A stretch of 59,483 nt of DNA from Herbaspirillum sp. (GTDB taxonomy: Bacteria; Pseudomonadota; Gammaproteobacteria; Burkholderiales; Burkholderiaceae_D): assembly GCA_028292625.1 (NCBI GenBank), contig JAQGLY010000089.1:1-59483 (forward strand), written 5' to 3'. Shown here in pieces: positions 8,987 through 16,909 of the stretch (within the stretch, counting starts at the first letter, position 1; each line of letters starts with the position of its first letter). The notes below the pieces were generated by a model. That model did no database searches and had not been told where the DNA came from. It saw only the letters and a list, made by a program, of their open reading frames with translations. The translations under genes and the position numbers were made by a program.

Positions 8987-10420
8987 ATGAAGTTAAAAAC
9001 GACAGGATTGGCATTGCTGTCAGCGCTGGCATTTTCATCCTGCGGAAAAAAAGAAGACGTATCCGAACAAGCCGCGCCGCCCCCGCCCGTCAGCGTTGCG
9101 GCCCCTGTGCCGGACGTGGGCAAGGTGGACACTGTTGCTGCCAAAGCAGATGGCTATGGCTTGACGCCCGCGACGGCTACTTCCGACGCAATGAAGTCAG
9201 CCATTCTGCAAGTCAATGGCGCGACTATCGACTCCGGTTCCGTTCAGGTGAGGTACGGCCTGGACGTGACAGACGGCGTAGATTCCGTTTCGTTGCGCGC
9301 CACCGAGTTTGCCGAAAGGGTGGCGCAGAAATCCGGCGGCGCAATTACGAATTTCAAAATCGTGAACGTACAAGAGCCAAAAGAAGAAGGTGGCCAGTAT
9401 AGAGTGACCATTGAGGCCAATATCGCTCACTTCACGGCGCCGGCAGATTCGAAGAAGATCAAGGTGGTCGTGGCCCCGGTGAAGTTTGATGTTTCGGGCT
9501 TCGATATAGGAGGCCAAAAGGTAGCTTCGACGAAGGTGGCCGAGGACATTCGTGAACAAGTGGCTGCGGCGCTTACGAACAGTGGCCGCTTTAGTTTGTT
9601 GGACCGCGAACTTGATCCTGTAATCGAGCAAGAACTGGGCATGATAAAAACTGGCGAAGCTCCGAGAGCAGAAACCGGCAAGCTCGGTCAAGCGGGGACT
9701 GCCGATGTGATCTGGAGCGGCCATATCGATATGCTTGCCTACAACAGACATTCCCGCCAGTTGCGCTCAAGTACGCGAGAGCTGGTGAGCTATTCCGGCG
9801 GTTGGGGCATTTCGCAAAAACTCGTGAATGTCGCAACAAGACAAGTGATGACGTCGGATACCTTGCAAGGCATGGCCCCGGACATTGCACCGACCACAAT
9901 GGGTTCCGGGATAAATGCTGGTCAGATTCTGCAAGACATGGAAAACGATATTGTTAATGAAATCGTCACCTCTATCCTTGCGCACACATTCCCGATTACC
10001 GTGGTTTCACGCGATGGCGATAACGTCGTTTTAAGTCAAGGCGGTCAAGCCGTGAAGCTCGGGACACGCTACGCAATGGTAACGATGGGCAAGGAAATTA
10101 AAGATCCGCAAACCGGCGAGTCGCTAGGTCGGGTAGAAGCGCCATGTTGTGAAGTGGTGGTCGATAAAGTCACACCAAAGCTGTCATACGGACATCTGGA
10201 AAATGTGAAGGTCGCGCTTGAAAACGTGCCTCTTGAGGGAATACAGCTTCGAGCGCAAGTGAAGGCGATGGCGAAAGCCGAGCCGGAAGAAATCAAGGGT
10301 TCTGGTGCTGTCGGTACAGAATCGATTAGGCCTGTTGCTGCAATCAAGCGCGTAAGGAAAGCGGCCGCAAGTGAGTCATCATCATCCATTCAAGAAACAA
10401 AGAATGATGGTAAATGGTAA
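8987..10420 (+). CDS. LPP20/FlgT-CsgG-like outer-membrane lipoprotein
   Basis: 477 residues with a lipoprotein signal (LALLSALAFSSC, Cys at about 20). Three regions follow. Residues 55-155 resemble the FlgT N-terminal/LPP20 domain (GLTPATATSDAMKSAILQVNG). About 160-330 look like a CsgG/TolB-type domain (KVVVAPVKFDV, VAEDIREQVAAAL, GRFSLLDRELDPVIEQEL). About 340-415 resemble the FlgT C-terminal beta domain (KEIKDPQTGESLG). FlgT helps anchor flagellar basal-body rings and CsgG is the curli secretion channel; this gene has no flagellar or curli neighbours. The last 60 residues are low-complexity Lys/Ala/Ser/Glu. A strong terminator follows at 10447. Confidence 0.65.
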   Translation: MKLKTTGLALLSALAFSSCGKKEDVSEQAAPPPPVSVAAPVPDVGKVDTVAAKADGYGLTPATATSDAMKSAILQVNGATIDSGSVQVRYGLDVTDGVDSVSLRATEFAERVAQKSGGAITNFKIVNVQEPKEEGGQYRVTIEANIAHFTAPADSKKIKVVVAPVKFDVSGFDIGGQKVASTKVAEDIREQVAAALTNSGRFSLLDRELDPVIEQELGMIKTGEAPRAETGKLGQAGTADVIWSGHIDMLAYNRHSRQLRSSTRELVSYSGGWGISQKLVNVATRQVMTSDTLQGMAPDIAPTTMGSGINAGQILQDMENDIVNEIVTSILAHTFPITVVSRDGDNVVLSQGGQAVKLGTRYAMVTMGKEIKDPQTGESLGRVEAPCCEVVVDKVTPKLSYGHLENVKVALENVPLEGIQLRAQVKAMAKAEPEEIKGSGAVGTESIRPVAAIKRVRKAAASESSSSIQETKNDGKW

Positions 10421-10446
10421 GCCGAGGCCGCCGCCGATATCAATGA

Positions 10447-10482
10447 ATGGGTTGAGAAACAGTTTTTTCTCAACCCATTTTT
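10447..10482 (+). terminator. Rho-independent terminator closing the four-gene envelope cluster
   Basis: A perfect 13-bp stem (ATGGGTTGAGAAA at 10447-10459 with its complement at 10466-10478), a 6-base loop and a run of T directly after. It lies 27 bases downstream of the lipoprotein stop. It may also reduce read-through from the convergent asparaginase gene, but the T-run favours the plus strand. Confidence 0.85.
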
Positions 10483-10509
10483 CCTCCGCCCTACGATCCG
10501 GATTTGAAA

Positions 10510-11616
10510 TTAATATTCATCAAAATATTTCTGAATCTTTTGCAGATCGTTGGTTTTGGTTAAAGCAAGCATCAGCAAAATACGCGCCTTTTGCGGATTC
10601 AGGGAATCGGCGGCGATGAATTTATTCGTATCGTCGGATGACAGGCGATTGACTACGCCGCTGCCCACTCTGGACGAACGCACGATGACCAGGCCCTTTT
10701 TCTGCGCATCCGTCGCCGATATTTGCGTTGCCTTCGAGATGGAACCGTTTCCGGGAGCGGCGATGACGATGCCCTTGATGCCCGCTTTGACCGCTGCCTC
10801 ATACAGATAGCCGTACTTATCGCTGTTTTGATAACCGTACAAAATATCGACTGCCGGAAGTTTGTCGAGCTTGCTGATATCGAATTCCGAATTCATGGTG
10901 TGCTTGCGCAGGGACGCATTATAGAAATAGGGCTTTCCGCCCACCAGCACGCCGAGATAACCATGCTCGGCGGATTTAAACGTGTCCAGCATGGCGGTGT
11001 TTGTTTTGGTCACCTCGCGCGCCGATCCGATCCGGTCGTTTAATAAAATCATCGCGCCGCGGCCTTTGGCTTCCTTGCTGGCGGCCACCAGAACGGCGTT
11101 ATACAAATTGAACGGACCGTCGGCGCTGATGGCGGTCGCTGGCCGCATCGAGCCGACCACAACCACGGGTTTATCGCTTTTGACCACCAGATTCAGGAAA
11201 TAAGCGGTTTCTTCCAGCGTGCTGGTGCCATGCGTGACGACAACGCCGTCGACGTCCTTGGAGGCCAGCAATTCATTGATGCGCTTACCGAGCGCCAACA
11301 GTATTTCATCGTTCATGTCGGTGCTGCTGGCGTTGGTGATCTGTTCGCCGCTGATATTGGCCAGATTCTGCATTTCCGGAACGGCCTTGATCAGGTTGTC
11401 GACACTGATTGCTCCGGAGGTGTAGCCCGTTGTGGTGGTATTGGCCGCGGCTGAGCCTGCGATCGTTCCGCCTGTCGCCAGAATTTTTATATTGGGTTTT
11501 TTGGCTTCCTGGGCGTGGGCGGCCGGGATGACGGCGTTGTCAAATGGAAGCACGCATGCCGCGCTCAGGATAGAAGCGGTTAATAGTGCGGCTGTTAGTA
11601 TTTTTCTGGTATTCAC
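10510..11616 (-). CDS. ansB: Periplasmic type II L-asparaginase (glutaminase-asparaginase family)
   Basis: 368 residues from a GTG start at 11616 with GGAGA seven bases upstream; the frame extends further but without a ribosome-binding site. A signal peptide (about 1-35, ending PAAHAQ) indicates export. The catalytic threonine is T51 in ATGGTIAG, Y65 matches the lid tyrosine, S98 the substrate-binding serine, T131 the second threonine, and VTKTN holds the catalytic lysine. The aspartate that normally follows the second threonine (D90 of E. coli AnsB, in THGTDT) is S132 here (THGTST), which removes a member of the Thr-Lys-Asp triad. The enzyme should hydrolyse Asn and/or Gln in the periplasm, with efficiency in doubt. 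Confidence 0.9.
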   Translation of the reverse strand: MNTRKILTAALLTASILSAACVLPFDNAVIPAAHAQEAKKPNIKILATGGTIAGSAAANTTTTGYTSGAISVDNLIKAVPEMQNLANISGEQITNASSTDMNDEILLALGKRINELLASKDVDGVVVTHGTSTLEETAYFLNLVVKSDKPVVVVGSMRPATAISADGPFNLYNAVLVAASKEAKGRGAMILLNDRIGSAREVTKTNTAMLDTFKSAEHGYLGVLVGGKPYFYNASLRKHTMNSEFDISKLDKLPAVDILYGYQNSDKYGYLYEAAVKAGIKGIVIAAPGNGSISKATQISATDAQKKGLVIVRSSRVGSGVVNRLSSDDTNKFIAADSLNPQKARILLMLALTKTNDLQKIQKYFDEY

Positions 11617-11772
11617 TTGTTTCTCTCCGGGTTGCTGGGATGGCTGATTGAAGAAATTGTCTTCGGGCATTTTGAATGCACTTTTTGTGCCAGCGGACAA
11701 CAGTTGGCTTCGGTCAAGCCTTGGAGAGTGTGGCGTTATCTAGAGGCGGATTAGCCGTTTAGCATTGTTTTC

Positions 11773-11788
11773 GTCATCATAAGATGAC
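11773..11788. promoter_or_regulatory. Likely VapBC autoregulatory operator
   Basis: GTCATC-ATAA-GATGAC is a perfect 6-bp inverted repeat with a 4-base centre, placed 32 bases before the antitoxin ATG. Type II toxin-antitoxin operons are normally repressed by the antitoxin or complex binding such a palindrome in their own promoter. The assignment is by position and symmetry. Confidence 0.6.
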
Positions 11789-11819
11789 ATAATAAATGCC
11801 CAACTTCAATGAAGCGCAC

Positions 11820-12017
11820 ATGCGAACTACCCTGGCAATCGACGACGACCTGCTGGAGAAGGCACAGTCCTTTACCGGTCCGATGGGGCCTACGGAATTA
11901 GTGCGAGAGGCACTGAAGGCGTTTATCCAGCGTGAAAGCGCTAAGCGCTTGGCATTGCTCGGTGGGTCAGAACCGCAGCTGAACACGGCGTCCCGTCGAC
12001 GGTCTGATCCTGCGTGA
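11820..12017 (+). CDS. vapB: VapB-type antitoxin
   Basis: 65 residues from the ATG at 11820 (MRTTLAIDDDLL). The N-terminus is a ribbon-helix-helix-like motif of the VapB/type II antitoxin kind (LAIDDDLLEKAQ, then TELVREALKAFIQRE), which binds DNA and dimerises; the C-terminal tail would wrap the toxin. It overlaps the toxin gene by four bases (GTGA), a normal coupling for these pairs. A palindrome lies just upstream. Confidence 0.85.
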   Translation: MRTTLAIDDDLLEKAQSFTGPMGPTELVREALKAFIQRESAKRLALLGGSEPQLNTASRRRSDPA

Positions 12018-12385
12018 TTCTTGTTGATACATCGGTCTGGATCGACCATTTGCGTCAAACCGACCATGAGCTTTCGCGCCTTCTGGACCAGGGACTCGTC
12101 TTAGCTCATCCGTTTATAACGGGCGAGTTGGCCTTGGGGAATCTACAAAACCGGGCAACAATTTTAGACGCCTTGCAAAGTTTGCCGCAGGCAACTATCG
12201 CAACAGACACGGAAGTGATGCACTTAATCGATCACAACGCCCTTTTTGGTATGGGGATCGGCTATGTGGATGCACATTTGTTGGCAGCCGTCAGGCTCAC
12301 AATTGGCAGTTCAATCTGGACACGGGATAAGCGGTTGAACACGGCCAGTTTGAAACTGAACCTGGCTACCAATACGAGCCATTAG
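12014..12385 (+). CDS. vapC: VapC-type PIN-domain RNase toxin
   Basis: 123 residues starting at a GTG that overlaps the antitoxin stop. The PIN-domain acidic residues are present: D5 in VDTSVWIDHL, E38 in TGELALGNL, D86 in GYVDAHLLA and D105 in TRDKRL, so the active site looks intact. VapC toxins cut tRNA or rRNA when VapB is degraded. Length is normal for the family. Confidence 0.92.
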   Translation: MILVDTSVWIDHLRQTDHELSRLLDQGLVLAHPFITGELALGNLQNRATILDALQSLPQATIATDTEVMHLIDHNALFGMGIGYVDAHLLAAVRLTIGSSIWTRDKRLNTASLKLNLATNTSH

Positions 12386-12438
12386 ATCTACCGGCTCGGA
12401 ATTTTAGCAGCGCTATTTTTTTATCAGCGATGAATGGA

Positions 12439-13116
12439 TCAAACCGTCTGCCGAATGGCGTCGGGATAATATTGCGGCGATTCGCGGCGGTCGTACATGC
12501 CGTAATCCCGCACTATGCGCACGCGGCGGAGCCTGGCGCCGGCGGGAAGATCGACCACGTTCTGATAGGCTTGCGCGGCCTCTTTGTCGCGCCACGTCAT
12601 CAGCAGAATGAGATCGCCAGGCGTGAGCACCGCGTCGAATACGTCCCAGGAAACCAGACCCGCCGCATCGGGCACCAGACCCAGCCATTGCGCGACTTCA
12701 TCTGCGCGGGCTTGACAGAGCCGCTCCGGCGCTTTTTTCACGTCGACCATCATCACTGTCGTGCCGTCGCCTGCAACGGTTTCGTCCAGGCGCTGTTCCT
12801 GCAGCGCATACCCATCGGGCAAATGCGTGTCCTGGGTTATTTGTCCGACCCGCAAGTGATAATCGAGAAAAACGTCGGTACGGCCTTTTCCCTGGATGTC
12901 GTGATGCATGGCCTGCGTGCGCCAACGCACCAACGCTTTTTCATCGCGCCATCCGGAGAGCGACAATATCCATCCTTCGCGAACGAGACTGCGATAACGG
13001 ATGTTGTCGATGAATCCCTCTATCCGGACCAATTCCGGCCTGAGCAATTTGGCGTAACCGAGATAAGCATCCCATTGATCGGATTTTGGGTGGACTTCAA
13101 ACAATACTGAAAACAT
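12439..13116 (-). CDS. Two-domain ABM-like (dimeric alpha/beta barrel) protein
   Basis: 225 residues; the ATG at 13116 is preceded by AAGGAG. Residues about 1-95 form an ABM-like domain (FSVLFEVHPK, LLRPELVRIEGFIDNIRYRS, WILSLSGWRDEKALVRWR). Residues about 115-210 form a second, more divergent copy (TTVMMVDVKK through LILLMTWRDKEAAQAY). A tandem copy in one chain can mimic the usual homodimer. Function is unknown. It lies 27 bases after the Ogt gene and is probably co-transcribed with it. Confidence 0.75.
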   Translation of the reverse strand: MFSVLFEVHPKSDQWDAYLGYAKLLRPELVRIEGFIDNIRYRSLVREGWILSLSGWRDEKALVRWRTQAMHHDIQGKGRTDVFLDYHLRVGQITQDTHLPDGYALQEQRLDETVAGDGTTVMMVDVKKAPERLCQARADEVAQWLGLVPDAAGLVSWDVFDAVLTPGDLILLMTWRDKEAAQAYQNVVDLPAGARLRRVRIVRDYGMYDRRESPQYYPDAIRQTV

Positions 13117-13143
13117 GGCTCTCCTTGATTTCCAATGTTTTTC

Positions 13144-13620
13144 TCAACGCTCCAGGGCGAGCAGTAATTTTTTTGCGCCAATGCCGCCGGCAAATCCGGT
13201 GAGATCGCCGGATGCGCCGATGACCCGGTGGCAGGGCGCAATAATGGAAATCGGATTTCTTCCATTTGCCGCGCCAACCGCGCGAACCGCCTTTGCATTG
13301 CCGATCTGCGCAGCGATTTCACCGTAACTGCGCGTTTCGCCGAACGGAATGGTCAACAGTGCTTGCCAGACCTTTTTCTGAAATTCGGTCCCGGCAAAAT
13401 CGAGCTCAAGTTCAAAACGGCTTCTTTTTCCAGCGAAATACTCTGTCAGCTGCCTTTCTGTCTCCAGCAGAACCGGACTGTCCTTTTCCTCGCGCAGGGG
13501 ACTGATGCGTACCCGGTTCGGTCTATCGTTTTCCCACAAAATGGCGGAGAGTTTCGACCCATTTGCGACCAATTTCAATTTGCCCACCGGGGAGTCCATT
13601 ACCTTATATACGTATGACAT
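13144..13620 (-). CDS. ogt: Methylated-DNA--protein-cysteine S-methyltransferase
   Basis: 158 residues with the diagnostic active-site motif PCHRV (C130) and the DNA-binding segment RAVGAANGRNP. It removes methyl groups from O6-methylguanine or O4-methylthymine in a suicide reaction. Length and the lack of an Ada-type N-terminal domain fit the Ogt class. AGGAG precedes the ATG. It is the first gene of a short operon with the ABM-like protein. Confidence 0.95.
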   Translation of the reverse strand: MSYVYKVMDSPVGKLKLVANGSKLSAILWENDRPNRVRISPLREEKDSPVLLETERQLTEYFAGKRSRFELELDFAGTEFQKKVWQALLTIPFGETRSYGEIAAQIGNAKAVRAVGAANGRNPISIIAPCHRVIGASGDLTGFAGGIGAKKLLLALER

Positions 13621-13805
13621 CTTCCTGCTCCTTCACGTTTAAAGAAGTCCGGCATTCATATTAATGCCGGCTCACGAAAGATGCTCTCCGTTTCTTGCGA
13701 TCGATTTCTCCGAATGATCTGGGTAACTATACCCGCGAATATGCAGGGAAGGCGGGTAGTTCATTTTCGGGTTGCTTGTTTTATACCTCTATCTGAGGAC
13801 AAAAA

Positions 13806-14423
13806 ATGACGAACCCTATCGTGAAGTTTCTAATATTTATGTCTTGCACATGCGTGCTGGCTGGATCGCGGCTGGCCTGTGCACAAGTCTATGTGGGCAC
13901 CAATTCCGACGGCAATCTGGTGCTATCGAGTTTCAAGTCCGATGATACGCCGCAACTGATCGTGGCCGACCCGGCGCCGGTCAAGAAGAAATCGCGGCCA
14001 TCGAACGCGCCGCAGCCGGACGATCCTTTGATTCCCGCGGCGCTCAAGGCGCTGGTAGACGATGCCGCCAAACAGCATGGACTGGATCCGCTTTTGCTGC
14101 ACGCCGTCATCAGGGCCGAGTCGGGATATAACCGGCGCGCCCTGTCGCCGAAGGGAGCCGGCGGCCTGATGCAGCTGATGCCGGCCACTGCGCGCCGTTT
14201 CGGGGTGAAGGATCTGTTCGATCCCGGGCAGAACCTGAAGGCGGGAGCGCGCTATCTGAGCTGGCTGCTCAAGCTGTTCAATGGAGATCTCGAATTGGCG
14301 CTGGCAGGCTACAACGCGGGAGAGCAGGCTGTCATTCGCGCCGGCTATCGTATCCCTCCTTATAACGAGACGCTCAATTACGTACCGAAGGTGCTTAACT
14401 ATTATCGGATCAAGCCTCAATGA
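13806..14423 (+). CDS. Lytic transglycosylase (SLT domain)
   Basis: 205 residues with a signal peptide (IFMSCTCVLAGSRLACAQ) and a catalytic SLT domain from about residue 85. The catalytic glutamate is E105 in IRAESGYN, followed by GLMQLMPAT and the AGYNAGE motif, so all core motifs are present. It cleaves peptidoglycan with formation of 1,6-anhydromuramic acid. The short N-terminal region (about 27-75) resembles a DUF4124-like stretch. The 185 bases before it hold GAGGACA upstream of the ATG; I saw no other signal there. Confidence 0.92.
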   Translation: MTNPIVKFLIFMSCTCVLAGSRLACAQVYVGTNSDGNLVLSSFKSDDTPQLIVADPAPVKKKSRPSNAPQPDDPLIPAALKALVDDAAKQHGLDPLLLHAVIRAESGYNRRALSPKGAGGLMQLMPATARRFGVKDLFDPGQNLKAGARYLSWLLKLFNGDLELALAGYNAGEQAVIRAGYRIPPYNETLNYVPKVLNYYRIKPQ

Positions 14424-14467
14424 TCTGCAAAGCCTGGAACAACTACATTGTGTTTGGAGAATTTGTC

Positions 14468-15085
14468 ATGCGCCAACGTAAGAAACTGTTTCGCGGTTCG
14501 CTGTTTCTGGCGGCCGTTTGTCTGGCTCCCTGTGCATACGCGCAGAGCGACGACCCTCACGCTCACCATCATATGACGATGGCGCCCGAGACGGCGCAGA
14601 TCAAGGTCGGCTACTACATCTTGCCGAACGTGGATCTGGTGCGGGAAGACGGCAAGACGGTATCGCTGCTCAAGGAGTTCAACGACGGCCGCCCCGTCAT
14701 TCTGAACTTCATCTACACCACCTGTACCACGGTCTGCCCGGTCACGAGCCAAACGTTTTCGCTATTGCAAAGCGCTTTGGGGAGCGACAAAGACAAGGTC
14801 CATCTGGTGTCGATCTCGATCGATCCCGAACAGGATACGCCTGCACGGCTGCAACAATATGCGAAGAAATTCAAGGCCGGTGCGGAATGGAACCACTATA
14901 CGGGCAGCGTTGAAGCGAGTATCGCCGCGCAACGCGCATTCGATGTCTATCGGGGCGACAAGATGAATCACAATCCGGTCACCTTGTTGCGCGCAGGGCC
15001 CGGCAAGCCGTGGCTGCGGATCGACGGCTTTTCCACGCCGGACGATCTGCTCAGGGAATACCGTCATCTGGTCGCGCTTAACTGA
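14468..15085 (+). CDS. SCO1/SenC family copper chaperone
   Basis: 205 residues from the ATG at 14468 (GGAGA 9 bases upstream). A signal peptide ends at CAYAQ. A His-rich stretch (HAHHH, about 31-35) precedes the thioredoxin-like domain, which has the copper-binding CTTVC (C86, C90) and the third ligand H168 in MNHNP. Sco proteins deliver copper to the CuA site of cytochrome oxidase or act as thiol reductases. Here it precedes genes for a cytochrome and two copper-oxidase proteins, so it may supply them with copper. It follows the transglycosylase by 44 bases. Confidence 0.92.
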   Translation: MRQRKKLFRGSLFLAAVCLAPCAYAQSDDPHAHHHMTMAPETAQIKVGYYILPNVDLVREDGKTVSLLKEFNDGRPVILNFIYTTCTTVCPVTSQTFSLLQSALGSDKDKVHLVSISIDPEQDTPARLQQYAKKFKAGAEWNHYTGSVEASIAAQRAFDVYRGDKMNHNPVTLLRAGPGKPWLRIDGFSTPDDLLREYRHLVALN

Positions 15086-15107
15086 GGATGCACCCTTGGC
15101 AGGCGGG

Positions 15108-16751
15108 ATGGTGATCGCGCGGCGACGGCCGGTCTTGCAAAAACTGGCGAACGTGATTCTGCTGGCGGCGCTGTCCGGTTTTGCGTCATACGCACGCGCG
15201 GACGAGGCGTCCGCGCAACGTCTCTATCGCGAGGCGATTCTGCCGTCCGGCGCGACGATCCGTGGCGACCGCGGCGCCAACGGCGCTGTTGAAGGCGTCG
15301 ACGCCGCCTGCGTCAACTGTCATCGCCGCAGCGGTTTCGGCACAACCGAGGGCAAGTTCGTCATCCCCCCGATCGCCGGCAAATACCTGTTCCGGCCGCA
15401 TGGCAGCCGGCCGGAAGATATCGACTTCCGCTATGGGCCGGGATTCGTTCCCAAGCGCGAACCCTATACCGACGCCACCCTCGCGCGCGCCATACGCGAT
15501 GGCGTCGGCCGGGATGGAACGCCGCTCAACGCGCTGATGCCGCGCTTTGCGCTCGACGATGTCGCGATGGCCGATCTGATCGCCTATCTGAAAAACCTGT
15601 CGAGCGATTCGACGCCCGGCGTGAGCGACGACACACTGCATTTTGCGACGATCGTTACGCCCGACGCCGACCCGGTAAAGCGCAAGGGCATGCTGGACGT
15701 ACTCAATCAATTCTTCCACGACAAGAACGAATTTATCCGCGGCGGCCTGCAACCGATGAAAAGCGGCAATGCCGTGATGTATCGGGTCATCCGAAAATGG
15801 CAACTGCATATCTGGGAGCTGTCCGGACCCGCGGACACGTGGGAGCGGCAATTGCACGCGCTGAGCGCGGCGGAGCCGGTGTTCGCTGTCATTTCCGGCT
15901 TAGGCGGAACGAACTGGGCGCCGGTCCACCGGTTTTGCGAACAGGAAGCTATCCCCTGCCTGCTGCCGAACGTCGAATTGCCGGTCAATGCGGAGCAGGA
16001 CTTTTATTCGATTTATTTTTCCAGAGGCGTGCTGCTGGAATCGCAATTGATGGCGCGCCGTCTGGACCGGGATGGGACGGCGAAGGGAGCAAGACGCGCG
16101 ATCCAGATATTCCGCCAGGGAGATATCGGTCGGCAAGCGGCCGATGCGCTCGAGACCGAATTGAAAACAATGGGATGGAAATCGGAATCGCGTGTTCTCG
16201 GGAAATCGGACGCGGCGCGGGACCTGGCGCGCGCGGTCGAGGGCGCCGAGGCTGGGGATGCGCTGATTTTATGGCTGCGCCCGCCGGATCTTGCGCTGCT
16301 GCCGTCCGGCGCGGCGAAAAGCAGGGACGTATTCGTGTCGGGACTGATGGCGGAGTTGGAGAATGCGCCGTTTCCACCATCCTGGCGCGAGAGAGTGCAA
16401 ATGACCTATCCGTTCGATGTGCCGGAGCTCCGGAAGATCAGAATGAATTTTCCGCTGGGTTGGTTCAAGGTGCGCCATATCGCGGTAGTGAGCGAACAGG
16501 TCCAGTCCGATACCTATCTTGCCTGCCGCATCTTGTCGGAAAGTCTGGGCGACATGCTCGACAGCTTCGTGCGCGACTATCTGGTCGAGCAGGTCGAGAC
16601 GATGTTGAGCAAACGGCTCGTCAACGGTTATTACCCCCGCCTGGGGCTGGCGCCCGGTCAGCGCTTTGCATCCAAGGGCGGATATATCGTGCGCTTTGCA
16701 AACTCGGATCCGACGCAACCGGCAATCGACGGAACGTGGATTGTGCCGTAG
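15108..16751 (+). CDS. Cytochrome c fused to a periplasmic-binding-protein-like domain
   Basis: 547 residues from the ATG at 15108 (TTG at 15096 is an alternative). The signal peptide ends near SYARA. Residues about 35-165 form a class I cytochrome c with one haem site CVNCH (C68, C71, H72) and a likely axial methionine in NALMPRF. Residues about 185-530 resemble the type I periplasmic-binding fold of ABC leucine/amide binding proteins (VFAVISGLGGTNW, then a second lobe). The fusion suggests electron transfer linked to sensing or binding of a small molecule. It lies between the Sco gene and the oxidase genes, and could carry electrons away from them. Confidence 0.8.
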   Translation: MVIARRRPVLQKLANVILLAALSGFASYARADEASAQRLYREAILPSGATIRGDRGANGAVEGVDAACVNCHRRSGFGTTEGKFVIPPIAGKYLFRPHGSRPEDIDFRYGPGFVPKREPYTDATLARAIRDGVGRDGTPLNALMPRFALDDVAMADLIAYLKNLSSDSTPGVSDDTLHFATIVTPDADPVKRKGMLDVLNQFFHDKNEFIRGGLQPMKSGNAVMYRVIRKWQLHIWELSGPADTWERQLHALSAAEPVFAVISGLGGTNWAPVHRFCEQEAIPCLLPNVELPVNAEQDFYSIYFSRGVLLESQLMARRLDRDGTAKGARRAIQIFRQGDIGRQAADALETELKTMGWKSESRVLGKSDAARDLARAVEGAEAGDALILWLRPPDLALLPSGAAKSRDVFVSGLMAELENAPFPPSWRERVQMTYPFDVPELRKIRMNFPLGWFKVRHIAVVSEQVQSDTYLACRILSESLGDMLDSFVRDYLVEQVETMLSKRLVNGYYPRLGLAPGQRFASKGGYIVRFANSDPTQPAIDGTWIVP

Positions 16752-16845
16752 CGATTGGGCCGTGATTCCCCGCCTCATATAACGAATATCCTCACGCCGG
16801 TTGGGTACCCCTCCCCATATTTCTTTGCCGCCGTCGCACATATCC

Positions 16846-16885
16846 TTTGGGTTGATAAGTCCGATTTGAAATCGGTTTACCCAAC
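16846..16885. promoter_or_regulatory. Nested inverted repeats upstream of the multicopper-oxidase genes
   Basis: The inner dyad CCGATTT-G-AAATCGG (16861-16875) is perfect, and TTGGGT (16847-16852) and ACCCAA (16879-16884) flank it as an outer pair. It begins about 60 bases before the oxidase start. The whole may be an operator for the gene cluster or a 5' leader hairpin. The rest of 16752-16909 shows no clear promoter to my eye. Confidence 0.45.
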
Positions 16886-16909
16886 CGAACGCAAAGAATG
16901 GAGCAAGCC

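Noticed and set aside
12430..13110. A long plus-strand open frame (226 codons) opposite the ABM-like gene
   Set aside because: The minus-strand frame has a ribosome-binding site and a recognisable two-domain fold; the plus-strand frame has no start signal and reads as the antisense of a GC-rich gene.
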